Source: an uncultured bacterium (GTDB lineage: Bacteria; Cyanobacteriota; Vampirovibrionia; Gastranaerophilales; Gastranaerophilaceae). From it: a stretch of DNA of 64,000 nt. Shown in pieces: positions 50,571-58,661 of the stretch (position 1 is the first letter of the stretch; each line of letters opens with the position of its first letter). Location of the stretch: contig CATXCB010000002.1 in NCBI GenBank assembly GCA_958366705.1, forward strand, positions 62,001-126,000, written 5' to 3'. The notes beneath the pieces are model-generated. The model was not told the DNA's origin, ran no database searches, and worked only from the letters and a program-made list of their open reading frames with translations. Both the position numbers and the translations under genes were made by a program.

Positions 50571-51370
50571 ATGAGTCTAAAACTCAAGTGTAGATTGAAT
50601 TTCGGGGGGGGGGTACTCTCTGCCTGAATAGAGCATTTTCAATGTTCTTGCAAAATTTTAAAATGGGTTCAATTTACAACAATATTGTAAATAATACTAA
50701 TCTTGTTGTGATAGATAAAAAAGTCGGGTTTACATTAGCAGAAGTTTTAATTACATTGGGGATAATCGGTGTAGTTGCAGCTTTAACTATTCCGGTAGTT
50801 ATCAGTAATTACCGAAGATATGTAGTAGGTACTAGATTAAAGCATTTTTATGCTACGATTCAAGTTGCAACAAGACAGGCTGAGTATAATTGGGGGGATA
50901 AGGATGGTTGGGATGATTTATATCCTTCTTATTCTGATACCTGGTTTGAGAAATATTTATTGCCGGAAATGGCTGGAATTACTTCAATTAAACCCAAAGG
51001 CTTTCCTTATTATGTCCGTTATATGAATAATGGCAGCGCATTTATTTGGGATGCTAATAGCATTAGTTTTTTCCCTTATGGAAAAGATGTTGAAAAATGT
51101 AAACCAGTTACTAATGTTTTGAATGAATGTCTAGGTAAGAAAACTTTTCAGTTTTTATATTATATTGATACAGGTATGGTAGCATTTGATTATCCTCATC
51201 ATAGCAAAAACTATACACCAGAGGTTTGGATAAAACTTATAAATAATGAGCAATTTTGTACAAAAGAGCCTATTCATCAAGTTTATGGTTTAAATAGCCG
51301 TTCGTATTGTCTCAAATTAATACAATTAAATAATTGGAAAGTTCCTTCAGATTATCCATTAAAAATATAA
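50571..51370 (+). CDS. Type IV prepilin-like protein, probably phase-variable through a G10 tract
   Basis: The ORF proper runs from ATG 50642 (242 aa) but has no ribosome binding site there. ATG 50571 has GGAGG six bases upstream and reads MSLKLKCRLNF into a 10-G tract (50604-50613), then meets TGA at 50625 in the sequence given. With 11 or 8 G it runs in frame into the prepilin. The mature start is G-FTLAEVLITLGIIGVVAAL with Glu+5, followed by a globular domain with Trp/Tyr-rich segments (WGDKDGWDDLYPSYSDTW). In the state shown the full product is probably made poorly or not at all. Confidence 0.7.
50604..50613 (+). repeat. Homopolymeric G10 tract
   Basis: Ten consecutive G in an AT-rich genome, between a good start site and the prepilin reading frame. 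Typical of contingency loci switched by slipped-strand replication. Confidence 0.9.
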
Positions 51371-51383
51371 TTAGCATAAAAAA

Positions 51384-51409
51384 AAGAGCCTTTAAAAGAA
51401 AAGGCTCTT
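51384..51409 (-). terminator. Hairpin with minus-strand U-run
   Basis: AAGAGCCTT/AAGGCTCTT stem next to an A8-9 tract. On the plus strand it would also stop prepilin transcription weakly; on the minus strand it is a canonical terminator. Confidence 0.6.
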
Positions 51410-51611
51410 GGAATGTAAAATTTGTACCATTCCTCGTAATAGTGAAGTGTGAAGTGTGTGCTTAAAAGTCTTTTTTGATTCCTCAATTTAAGCACTCCTC
51501 GTGTTTACATATATATAAAGTTTTTTTAGTATATAAAATTGCTATATTTTTTGAATATTTTTATTATTTTCTTAATATTGCTTAATGTTATATTAGTTAT
51601 CAAAAGCAAAA

Positions 51612-51660
51612 ATGTCACCCTGAACTTGTTTCAGGGTCCTAGATTGAAATGTTGAAATCC
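51612..51660. repeat. Dispersed palindromic repeat, copy B
   Basis: ACCCTGAA-CTTG-TTTCAGGGT (51617-51637) followed by CCTAGATTGAAATGTTGAAATC. Same plan as copy A near 11454, with compensatory changes that keep the stem. Confidence 0.65.
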
Positions 51661-51723
51661 TGTGTAAAATGTAGGGGTTATAAATTTGTATGCCATGTGT
51701 TATAATATATATAAGGGATATAT

Positions 51724-51978
51724 ATGGATATAGTCTACGTTTACTCGGGTTCTAATTCAACAGTTCCGATAGGAAAAGTCATGGATTACAATAATACTAA
51801 TCCATCAAGTAAAGTTGCAGTGTATCGTATTTTGTCTCAATCTTATAACCCCCAGCAATCAATGACAACGCTTGAGAATAACTTTAGTAATGCATTCTAT
51901 CATAATTCTGGATATAGTCTTGAACATCCAAATGTTACAGGGGATAAGCTTGCTCAAAATATAGATTTACTGGCATAG
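51724..51978 (+). CDS. Hypothetical small protein
   Basis: 84 aa, AAGGGA before the ATG. Polar, Ser/Asn-rich (VYSGSNSTVPIGKVMDYNN, FSNAFYHNSGYSLEH), without signal peptide or membrane segment. No family recognised. TATAAT about 20 bases upstream supports transcription. Confidence 0.5.
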   Translation: MDIVYVYSGSNSTVPIGKVMDYNNTNPSSKVAVYRILSQSYNPQQSMTTLENNFSNAFYHNSGYSLEHPNVTGDKLAQNIDLLA

Positions 51979-52094
51979 GATATATTTAAAAAATAATTGT
52001 TAAGTTCTGTTAATATAAATAAATCCAAAAAGGCAATTCTCAGAAAAAAAAATACTTTATATAAGAGTATATAGGAAAGAGGATAATCGGTAAT

Positions 52095-52298
52095 ATGAAA
52101 GAACAAGAATTAAATACATTGATGTCAGTTGTTGCAGATCCAATTGAAAATGTTTATAAAATTGAATCATACAAGGATTTGGCTGAAATTCAAAGAATAA
52201 TCAGAATTTTTAACATTTCAGAAGAACAACACAACAAACATGCAATGTTATCGATTAAAAATTTAGCCACTTTCCGCTTGGTATTAAGCAATAATTAA
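52095..52298 (+). CDS. Hypothetical small helical protein
   Basis: 67 aa with AGAGGATAATCGG upstream of the ATG. Two predicted helices (EQELNTLMSVVADPIENVYK and DLAEIQRIIRIFNISEEQ). No motif recognised. Ends 34 bases before a terminator shared with dgkA. Confidence 0.55.
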   Translation: MKEQELNTLMSVVADPIENVYKIESYKDLAEIQRIIRIFNISEEQHNKHAMLSIKNLATFRLVLSNN

Positions 52299-52331
52299 TA
52301 CTAATAACAAGTTTTATATTCGGTAAAAGAT

Positions 52332-52361
52332 AAAAGCTCTTACAAAATTGTGAGGGCTTTT
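52332..52361. terminator. Bidirectional terminator
   Basis: AAAAGCTCTTAC pairs with GTGAGGGCTTTT (two G-U pairs), between convergent genes and flanked by T-rich sequence. Confidence 0.75.
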
Positions 52362-52373
52362 TATTTTGTTTAT

Positions 52374-52754
52374 TTAACCTGCTATTAGTTTTATAACCGG
52401 AGGAGCAAAAAGTAGTACGCCAATCATAACTGCAGTTATTGTTACAACCATAACTGCTCCGGCTGCGATATCTTTTGCCATTCCTACCATTCTGGAATAT
52501 TTGTTGTGAAATATTGCATCAAGCGAAAATTCTATTGCAGAATTAAACATTTCTGCGGAAATTACAGACGCTATGGTAAGGAGTAGTATACAGAATTTTG
52601 TTATTGAAAAATTCAGGCAGTAGGCTGTTATTAAAACCAGTGCAGCTACAAACAGGTGGATTCGTAAATTTCTTTCACTTTTGAGAGTTAAACGCATACC
52701 CTTTCTGGCATTTTTAAAAGTATTTGAAAAATTTTGTTTTTTAAATTTTGTCAT
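52374..52754 (-). CDS. dgkA: Diacylglycerol/undecaprenol kinase
   Basis: 126 aa integral membrane kinase of the DgkA family with three membrane helices. Landmarks are ARKGMRLTLKSERNLRIHLF, SAEMFNSAIEFSLD and MAKDIAAGAVMVV. Gram-positive and similar members phosphorylate undecaprenol and so recycle the lipid carrier for wall synthesis. It overlaps ybeY by 14 bases in the common pgpH-ybeY-dgkA order. Confidence 0.93.
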   Translation of the reverse strand: MTKFKKQNFSNTFKNARKGMRLTLKSERNLRIHLFVAALVLITAYCLNFSITKFCILLLTIASVISAEMFNSAIEFSLDAIFHNKYSRMVGMAKDIAAGAVMVVTITAVMIGVLLFAPPVIKLIAG

Positions 52755-53259
52755 AAGCTATTCCTATACTTGCTAAAGCACCTTTCTGGTGTTTTACAAC
52801 AAATTCAAATTCATCTTCTGTCTGATGGTCAAATCCCAACAGGTGTAAGATTCCATGGCTAAGCAGAAAATAAAGTTCATATTCTTTATCAATCTCTTTT
52901 TTTTCTGCTTCGTCTATAATCTTATCTAATGCTATTATAATCTCTCCTAAATTAATTTCAAAATCTAAAACGAATTTTTCTTCTTGAGGAGAATCTGCAA
53001 ATACAGCGAAAGTAATAATATCTGCAGGGTAATCTTTTCCTCTGTAATCTTTATTTATTATATGAGTTTTTTCTGAATTGCAAAACAAAAAATCAAATGA
53101 TATTGTATCAAATTCATAGCCTTTTAAGCAGGAATTATCTGCGATATCAGGAATTGTCATATAATATTTAAAAATATTTTGTATATTTTGAAGAATGATT
53201 TTTTCATCAGGTTTCCAGTCAGGAAACTCATTATCTATATATAAATTAAAATTTATCAT
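52741..53259 (-). CDS. ybeY: Endoribonuclease YbeY
   Basis: 172 aa zinc endoribonuclease for 16S rRNA 3'-end maturation and ribosome quality control. The zinc motif HGILHLLGFDH is intact, preceded by DYRGKDYPADIITFAVF. It overlaps pgpH by 4 bases (ATGA) and dgkA by 14, so the three form one tight operon. Confidence 0.95.
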   Translation of the reverse strand: MINFNLYIDNEFPDWKPDEKIILQNIQNIFKYYMTIPDIADNSCLKGYEFDTISFDFLFCNSEKTHIINKDYRGKDYPADIITFAVFADSPQEEKFVLDFEINLGEIIIALDKIIDEAEKKEIDKEYELYFLLSHGILHLLGFDHQTEDEFEFVVKHQKGALASIGIAYDKI

Positions 53260-55478
53260 AAGTCCTTATTATTGTCATCAGCTTGTTCTTGATTGTTTTT
53301 TCCTTTGTTAGAATCTTCAAGTTCTTTTATTTTTTTTTCAAAATCTTCGTCTAAAATTTTATTTGGCATTTCAATTTTATTTTTTTCAAACTCTTCAGCT
53401 ATATTTTCCTGATATTTGATTCGGTTATGCTGCATTCCGCGTAGAATTCTGCTAAATGTTGCAGCAATAATTTTTATATCTTTAAGAGTGAGAGGGCTGT
53501 CTGCAAGCTGTCCGTCATTTAGGCGTTCAACAATAATTTTATCAATAATTTGTTCAATTTCTTCTGTTGTAGCGCCTTTCATTGCTCTGACTGCAGATTC
53601 AACAGCGTCTGCAAGCATTAGTATTGCAGTTTCTTTTCTATTTGGTTTTGGCCCGGTATATCTAAATTGTTCTTCTTTTACATTTTCAATACCTTCTTCC
53701 TGAATTGCCTGATTATAGAAATATTTAGCTAAACCTTCTCCGTGGTGCTGCAAGATAAAATCATTGATAATACCCGGCAAGCCATATTCTTTAGCAAGGT
53801 CAATACCATCTTTTGGGTGTGCAGTAATGACCATCTTGCTTAATCTTGGATTTAATGTGTTATGAGGATTTTCAATACTGAAATAAGATTGGTTTTCAAC
53901 AAAGAATAGAGGTCGTTTTAATTTACCAATATCATGGTAAAATGCTCCGACTCTTGCTAGTATCGGATTGGCTCCAATTGCTTCTGCTGCAGCTTCACAC
54001 AGTGTTGAAACCATTAAGCTGTGATGATATGTCCCCGGGGCTTCGATTTGAAGTCTTTTTAGCAGTGGTTGGTTATGATCACCAAGTTCTGCCAGTCCGT
54101 ATGGTGTAATGATATGAAATGTACTTTCGAAAAGTGGTGATAATCCCAGTGCGGCAATCGAACTGATTAAACAGTTTATAAATATAAATATGCAATTTCT
54201 TAATATCAAATAATTGCTAACATCAATTAAACATTTGTCAATAAAATAAAGGCTGAGCATAATTAATACACCGGCTATACCAAGATGAAATCCAACTCTA
54301 ATTAAATCAACTCTTTTTGAATATCTTATTTTAGAAACAGTTATCATGCCAATGAGAGCTAAAACGATAAATGTTATTATAAATTGTGTTTCATATTGCA
54401 TTCCGACGGTTAGAACGACTAAAATTAATGTCGATAGAAGAAATGCAATTCTTGGGCTTAAAAATATAGCAGCAATGATAATTACAGCAGGAATTGGCAG
54501 TATATACGGCGAAGACCCTGTAGGAAGCACCACTGCAATTGCGGACATTATAGTAGTTAGCATCCCTGCTAGTGATAAATATCTGGTTTCTAAAAAGTCT
54601 TTTTCAAAGAATTTTAGATATGCCAGAAATGTTATTGTTATCAACAATACAAGTATATATATAGAAAGGATACCCTGCCAGTTAAGTTCATAAACATTGT
54701 AACCTGCTTCACGCAATGCGTCTCTTTTCAATCTTGTAACCGGTTCACCTTCAAAAACGATTTTTTCGCCTTTTTGGAAAGTTACTTTATATGGTTTTAC
54801 AGAGTCCTGTGCATTTAATCTTGCGATTTCTGTTGCAGCATCATCAACTACAAGATTTGGTACAATAACTTGCTCCAATAGTGCTGAAATAACAGAAACC
54901 TGACGTTTTGAGACATTTGAAACCAGATTGTTTTTTATTAGTGTTTTAATATTGTCTTTTTCATAATCTTTTTCCATAATACCTACCTGTAAGATATTTA
55001 CAAGAGATAAGGAAGCTTTATCAAAAGATTCTTGCAGGCTGGCATCATCAACGTGCAGCAAGAAATCAATTATAAAGTCTTTTTTAGGGTTATCTGATAA
55101 ATCAAATAAAACATTTAATTCTTTTATTTTTTCAGATTCTGTTGTGCTTTTTTTGCGAATCTGTATTACTGAATTTTGTAACGTTTCAAGATTAGATTTA
55201 ATGAAGTCATCTTCAGCTGGAACAAGAATCGGTTCAACTTTTTGAGCTACTTCTCTTTTATGTTGTTCTGTTCTTTTAACATCTTCAACTGTTAGAGTTT
55301 TTTGAGCGATAATATCTTTTTTACTTATACCGTTTTCAATTATGCTTTGAAAAAAGAAGTTTTGACTTGCAATAATTGCAGTTATCAAGAACGAATAGGA
55401 TACTAAGTATAAAAACTTGACTACTTTGGACGAAGCTAAGAATTCTTTCGTTCTGTTAATATATTCACTTTTTATCAT
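53256..55478 (-). CDS. pgpH: 7TM-HD domain phosphodiesterase (PgpH type)
   Basis: 740 aa. N-terminal membrane helix, extracytoplasmic 7TMR-HDED region (about 45-265), seven membrane helices (about 270-470) and cytoplasmic HD domain. The HD domain has APGTYHHSLMVSTLCEAAA, VGAFYHDIGKLKRP, ITAHPKDG and LQHHGEG. Listeria PgpH degrades c-di-AMP, so this window probably includes a c-di-AMP control element. The Glu/Lys-rich C-terminal tail is long. First gene of the operon. Confidence 0.92.
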   Translation of the reverse strand: MIKSEYINRTKEFLASSKVVKFLYLVSYSFLITAIIASQNFFFQSIIENGISKKDIIAQKTLTVEDVKRTEQHKREVAQKVEPILVPAEDDFIKSNLETLQNSVIQIRKKSTTESEKIKELNVLFDLSDNPKKDFIIDFLLHVDDASLQESFDKASLSLVNILQVGIMEKDYEKDNIKTLIKNNLVSNVSKRQVSVISALLEQVIVPNLVVDDAATEIARLNAQDSVKPYKVTFQKGEKIVFEGEPVTRLKRDALREAGYNVYELNWQGILSIYILVLLITITFLAYLKFFEKDFLETRYLSLAGMLTTIMSAIAVVLPTGSSPYILPIPAVIIIAAIFLSPRIAFLLSTLILVVLTVGMQYETQFIITFIVLALIGMITVSKIRYSKRVDLIRVGFHLGIAGVLIMLSLYFIDKCLIDVSNYLILRNCIFIFINCLISSIAALGLSPLFESTFHIITPYGLAELGDHNQPLLKRLQIEAPGTYHHSLMVSTLCEAAAEAIGANPILARVGAFYHDIGKLKRPLFFVENQSYFSIENPHNTLNPRLSKMVITAHPKDGIDLAKEYGLPGIINDFILQHHGEGLAKYFYNQAIQEEGIENVKEEQFRYTGPKPNRKETAILMLADAVESAVRAMKGATTEEIEQIIDKIIVERLNDGQLADSPLTLKDIKIIAATFSRILRGMQHNRIKYQENIAEEFEKNKIEMPNKILDEDFEKKIKELEDSNKGKNNQEQADDNNKDL

Positions 55479-55577
55479 ATATATTTTTTCCTATATTAAT
55501 TTTAATTTATATATCAATTTTATTACTTAGTAAAATTTTTTCAAGTCTTGTTGTTTATAATTATTTATATACACTTA

Positions 55578-55605
55578 AAAAGAGCCCTGTAATAGGCTCT
55601 TTTTA
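55578..55605. terminator. Terminator of the YtxH gene
   Basis: AAAAAGAGCC/GGCTCTTTTT stem, 25 bases beyond the stop of the 55630 gene. Confidence 0.85.
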
Positions 55606-55629
55606 AAATTTTAACAAATGTTTAATCTG

Positions 55630-55950
55630 TTATTTAGAAGTTTCTTTAGCATTATCTTCTTTGTTTTCGTTTTCAGCAGAGGCGTCAGATTTTGCTTCTT
55701 TTTGTTTGCTGATTAAGTCTTGCAATTTATCTTTTATTTCTTCACCTTTTTTTTGAAGATCAGATACTGCATCATCAGCTTTTGATTGAATCTGTTTTGC
55801 TGTTTCATCAGCACGTCTTACCATATCTTTGGTTGAATCAGCTAAAAGTTTTCTTGTTTCTTCGCCTGATTTTGGAGCTAATAGAATCCCTGCAAGAGCT
55901 CCAATTGCTCCACCAACAACAAAACCTGCTATAAATCTAGATACTGACAT
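55630..55950 (-). CDS. YtxH-domain protein
   Basis: 106 aa. One N-terminal glycine-zipper membrane segment (FIAGFVVGGAIGALAGILLA) followed by PKSGEETRK, the YtxH signature, then a helical Lys/Glu tail. YtxH proteins are stress-associated membrane proteins of unknown mechanism. Last gene of a cluster with a DUF948-like and a second YtxH protein. Confidence 0.85.
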   Translation of the reverse strand: MSVSRFIAGFVVGGAIGALAGILLAPKSGEETRKLLADSTKDMVRRADETAKQIQSKADDAVSDLQKKGEEIKDKLQDLISKQKEAKSDASAENENKEDNAKETSK

Positions 55951-56035
55951 ATTATAATCTCCTTTTTTTTCTTAAATATTATGAATCGTATATTTCAGGA
56001 TTCGATTCTCTAAAGGTCTATTAAGTTTTATAGTT

Positions 56036-56401
56036 CTATTTTCTTTTAAAAATTGAATAAACAGTCATAAAGCCTTTCAGAAAACCTCCAAAAATACTTT
56101 CAGAAAATGCTTTTGTTTTTGTTAAAGCGTTTTCCAGTCCAAGTTTGACATTTCCAACTCCTTCATCAGTACTTTGAACAAGGGAATTTATTGAATGAAT
56201 TGTTTCATTTAATTCTTTCAATGTTGGTTTTAGTTCTGTATTTAACATAATTGATGTCTCGTTAACATTTTTTGTTAATGTTGATAACTCAATTAACAAT
56301 TTTACTAAAAATCCTGCAACAACAAGTACAACAATTCCTGTTGCGATTGCAAGAAAAGTCAGTCCATTGTTAAGAATTACCTGTGATACTTCAATACTCA
56401 T
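56036..56401 (-). CDS. DUF948-like membrane protein
   Basis: 121 aa with a membrane helix (about 15-40, FLAIATGIVVLVVAGFLVKLL) and a coiled-coil-forming region (NVNETSIMLNTELKPTLKEL). DUF948 members are often encoded next to YtxH genes, as here on both sides. Function unknown. Confidence 0.7.
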   Translation of the reverse strand: MSIEVSQVILNNGLTFLAIATGIVVLVVAGFLVKLLIELSTLTKNVNETSIMLNTELKPTLKELNETIHSINSLVQSTDEGVGNVKLGLENALTKTKAFSESIFGGFLKGFMTVYSIFKRK

Positions 56402-56427
56402 ATTTTATTCCTTTACTATTTGTTGAT

Positions 56428-56754
56428 TTAATAATCAAATTCGTTGTCGTTATTATTATTTTCAGAGTCTTCTAATTCTTTAGCTTTCTGCATCTTTTTT
56501 GATTTTACGGAATTATTTATTTTTCTGAATTGTCTTTCTAATTTGTATTTCATTAAGTCTATAGATTCCATTGCTTGTTTTTTTGCTTCAGCTATTTGTG
56601 GAGCGTGTTCTTCATAAAAATCACAGGCTGCGTCTTTAATTTCTTTACGTGATTCTTCGCCCGGTTTTGGAGCGTAAAGAACCCCTGCAATGATGCCGCC
56701 GACAACACCGGCAATCAAGCCCATAGAAAACATAAATGATTTGTTTTTACTCAT
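56428..56754 (-). CDS. YtxH-domain protein (second copy)
   Basis: 108 aa, MFSMGLIAGVVGGIIAGVLY membrane segment and PKPGEESRKEI signature, then a basic/acidic helical tail ending in Asn/Asp. Paralogue of the 55630 protein. First gene of the three-gene cluster; the ATG follows CGAGGTT. Confidence 0.85.
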   Translation of the reverse strand: MSKNKSFMFSMGLIAGVVGGIIAGVLYAPKPGEESRKEIKDAACDFYEEHAPQIAEAKKQAMESIDLMKYKLERQFRKINNSVKSKKMQKAKELEDSENNNNDNEFDY

Positions 56755-56966
56755 AGTTGTAAACCTCGTTTCTCAAATTTCTTCATAATTGTAACATATT
56801 TTTTTGTGAATTTCAAGATAAAATATCCAGAATGTTTTGATATCGAGTAATAGCAATTTGGGCGGATTTCTTCTTTTTTTATATTTTATTGCAAACTGAT
56901 AAAAAACTTGTTATAATATTAATTATTAGATAAATATTATTAGGGATAACGGAGGAGTTTTGAATT

Positions 56967-58139
56967 GTGATTGAGCGTATCTTACAAGCTTTTAAAGAAA
57001 TAATAAATAGAAAAGGTTTTACCTTAACAGAGGTATTGCTTGCTGTTGCGATTGTTGGGATAATTGCAGCAATAGTTATTCCTGCAATTATAACAAAATC
57101 ACAAAATTCCGGTTTTGAACTAAAAAGACAACGTCAGGTGCAGGCTATTAATTCTGTGTTATATTCATTGCCAGTTACTGAAAATGTTAAAACTTTTTCT
57201 GATACGATGATGTATTCATCAACCTTTACATATTCTCCAGAAGATACAGCAGGTAAATTTTTAAAAAAATATTTTAAAATTGCAAAATATTGCGGTGCAC
57301 CTGATGGAAATGGTGCCTCAGAATGTTTCGCGCCAATGTATTACTCATATTCAGATAAACAGAAGAAAGATGTCCCTGTTGCAGATTTAGGTTTAGCCGG
57401 AGCTTGTGCGCAGCTTGATAATGGCACAAGTATTTGTATTTCACCTCAATTACTTGCAAATAATCCACCTACAGTAGTTATTGATTTGAATGGTCCAAAA
57501 GGTCCGAATATCCTGTCAAAAGATTTAATTGAAAAACATAGTTTAAGGGTTCAGGATTATAAATTTGCATATAAAGACAGTGATGATACTGTACTATCAA
57601 CAGATGAAGGTGTTATTGTTCCGGATAAGGATAATATGTGTCAATCTGTTGATGATAATAGTAATGTTTGCTGTGAATATAAATTAGCAAATAATTTAAT
57701 TGTTAAAAAGAATGATAAATGTTGTCTAAATACGGATATAGCTGGTGCTATTCCTGTTTGTTATAATGAAGCTACCATCCATGTCGATTATTACCCAACC
57801 GGAGGGAACAATCCCGGGAAAACAGCGACTCCAGTGACTCCGTATGCGAGATCTGGATCTAATACAAGAATTGAACCAAATACTTTAAGAATACCAACTG
57901 GGCTTACTGTAAAAGTAAAATGCGGTAATGGAACTGTTACATCGTCTATCCTTACATCGGATGCGTTACAGGAAGCAATTGATGCAAAAAATGGTAAAAA
58001 TTATTATTTTACTGGTACTGTTGATAATACTTCCTGCTATTACCCGACAGAAACTTTAATTTGGTCAGGCACTAATGTTTCAAATGGCGGCAAAACAATT
58101 CTTTATAAAGGTTTAACTTATCACCTTGTTCAGCACTAA
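56967..58139 (+). CDS. Type IV prepilin-like protein, large
   Basis: 390 aa, GTG start with GGAGGAG 10 bases upstream. Leader to RKG, then FTLTEVLLAVAIVGIIAAIV with Glu+5. The long extracellular part has Cys pairs (AKYCGAPD, GASECFAP, GACAQLDN, NVCCEYKL, DKCCLN) and Thr/Gly-rich C-terminal repeats. Third solitary prepilin of the window and the most divergent. No assembly genes nearby. Ends before a terminator. Confidence 0.87.
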   Translation: MIERILQAFKEIINRKGFTLTEVLLAVAIVGIIAAIVIPAIITKSQNSGFELKRQRQVQAINSVLYSLPVTENVKTFSDTMMYSSTFTYSPEDTAGKFLKKYFKIAKYCGAPDGNGASECFAPMYYSYSDKQKKDVPVADLGLAGACAQLDNGTSICISPQLLANNPPTVVIDLNGPKGPNILSKDLIEKHSLRVQDYKFAYKDSDDTVLSTDEGVIVPDKDNMCQSVDDNSNVCCEYKLANNLIVKKNDKCCLNTDIAGAIPVCYNEATIHVDYYPTGGNNPGKTATPVTPYARSGSNTRIEPNTLRIPTGLTVKVKCGNGTVTSSILTSDALQEAIDAKNGKNYYFTGTVDNTSCYYPTETLIWSGTNVSNGGKTILYKGLTYHLVQH

Positions 58140-58165
58140 GGGATTGTCAATATATTTACAAACAA

Positions 58166-58197
58166 AACAAGAGACTTGAATTTTTAAGTCTCTTGTT
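58166..58197. terminator. Bidirectional terminator
   Basis: AACAAGAGACTT and AAGTCTCTTGTT hairpin between convergent genes. Confidence 0.9.
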
Positions 58198-58219
58198 GTT
58201 TTATTGGTTAGAATTAAGT

Positions 58220-58576
58220 TTATTTCTTTTTTAGAAAATTTTTTATGGTTAAAATGATATCGATAAATGTTAAAACGCTTTTTACATTTGTGTTTAGAAT
58301 AAGAAATCCTAAGTTTGTTATCAAGTCTTTAGAAAATATTTGTACAAAATCTTCTTTCTTTTTCTCTACCATTCCGGAAAATTTTTCAATATTTAAGCGT
58401 ACAGACTTTATTTCATTTTGTAATTCTGTAAGGGTACTGTTTATGGTATTTTTAGATTCAAGAATTGTTTTGTTTGTTTCTTGAGCCCATTTTATACCTT
58501 TGTTTATTTGTGAAATTATCCAGAATGTTATTATTATTTCTGCTATAAAAATTATTGTAAAAAATATAGTCATCAT
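58220..58576 (-). CDS. Hypothetical membrane protein, DUF948-like layout
   Basis: 118 aa. N-terminal membrane helix (FFTIIFIAEIIITFWIIS), then a coiled-coil region (NTINSTLTELQNEIKSVRLN) and a hydrophobic C-terminal part ending in lysines. The layout is like the 56036 protein but without clear sequence similarity. Divergent from murT. Confidence 0.6.
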   Translation of the reverse strand: MMTIFFTIIFIAEIIITFWIISQINKGIKWAQETNKTILESKNTINSTLTELQNEIKSVRLNIEKFSGMVEKKKEDFVQIFSKDLITNLGFLILNTNVKSVLTFIDIILTIKNFLKKK

Positions 58577-58661
58577 CTTTCAACTTTTCTTATTTTGTAT
58601 TATATTAAATGTATAATATAATATTACAATAATTTTTTGAATACGTCTAAAGGACTATTTT

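Larger units (their letters stand above)
51371..51723. other. Intergenic region with hairpins and a dispersed repeat
   Basis: 353 bases without a clear gene. Hairpins: AAGAGCCTT/AAGGCTCTT (51384-51409, U-run on the minus strand), GGAATG/CATTCC (51410-51433), and GTGCTTAA/TTAAGCAC further right. This may be a short minus-strand RNA with its own terminator. A dispersed palindromic repeat follows at 51612-51660. Confidence 0.55.
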
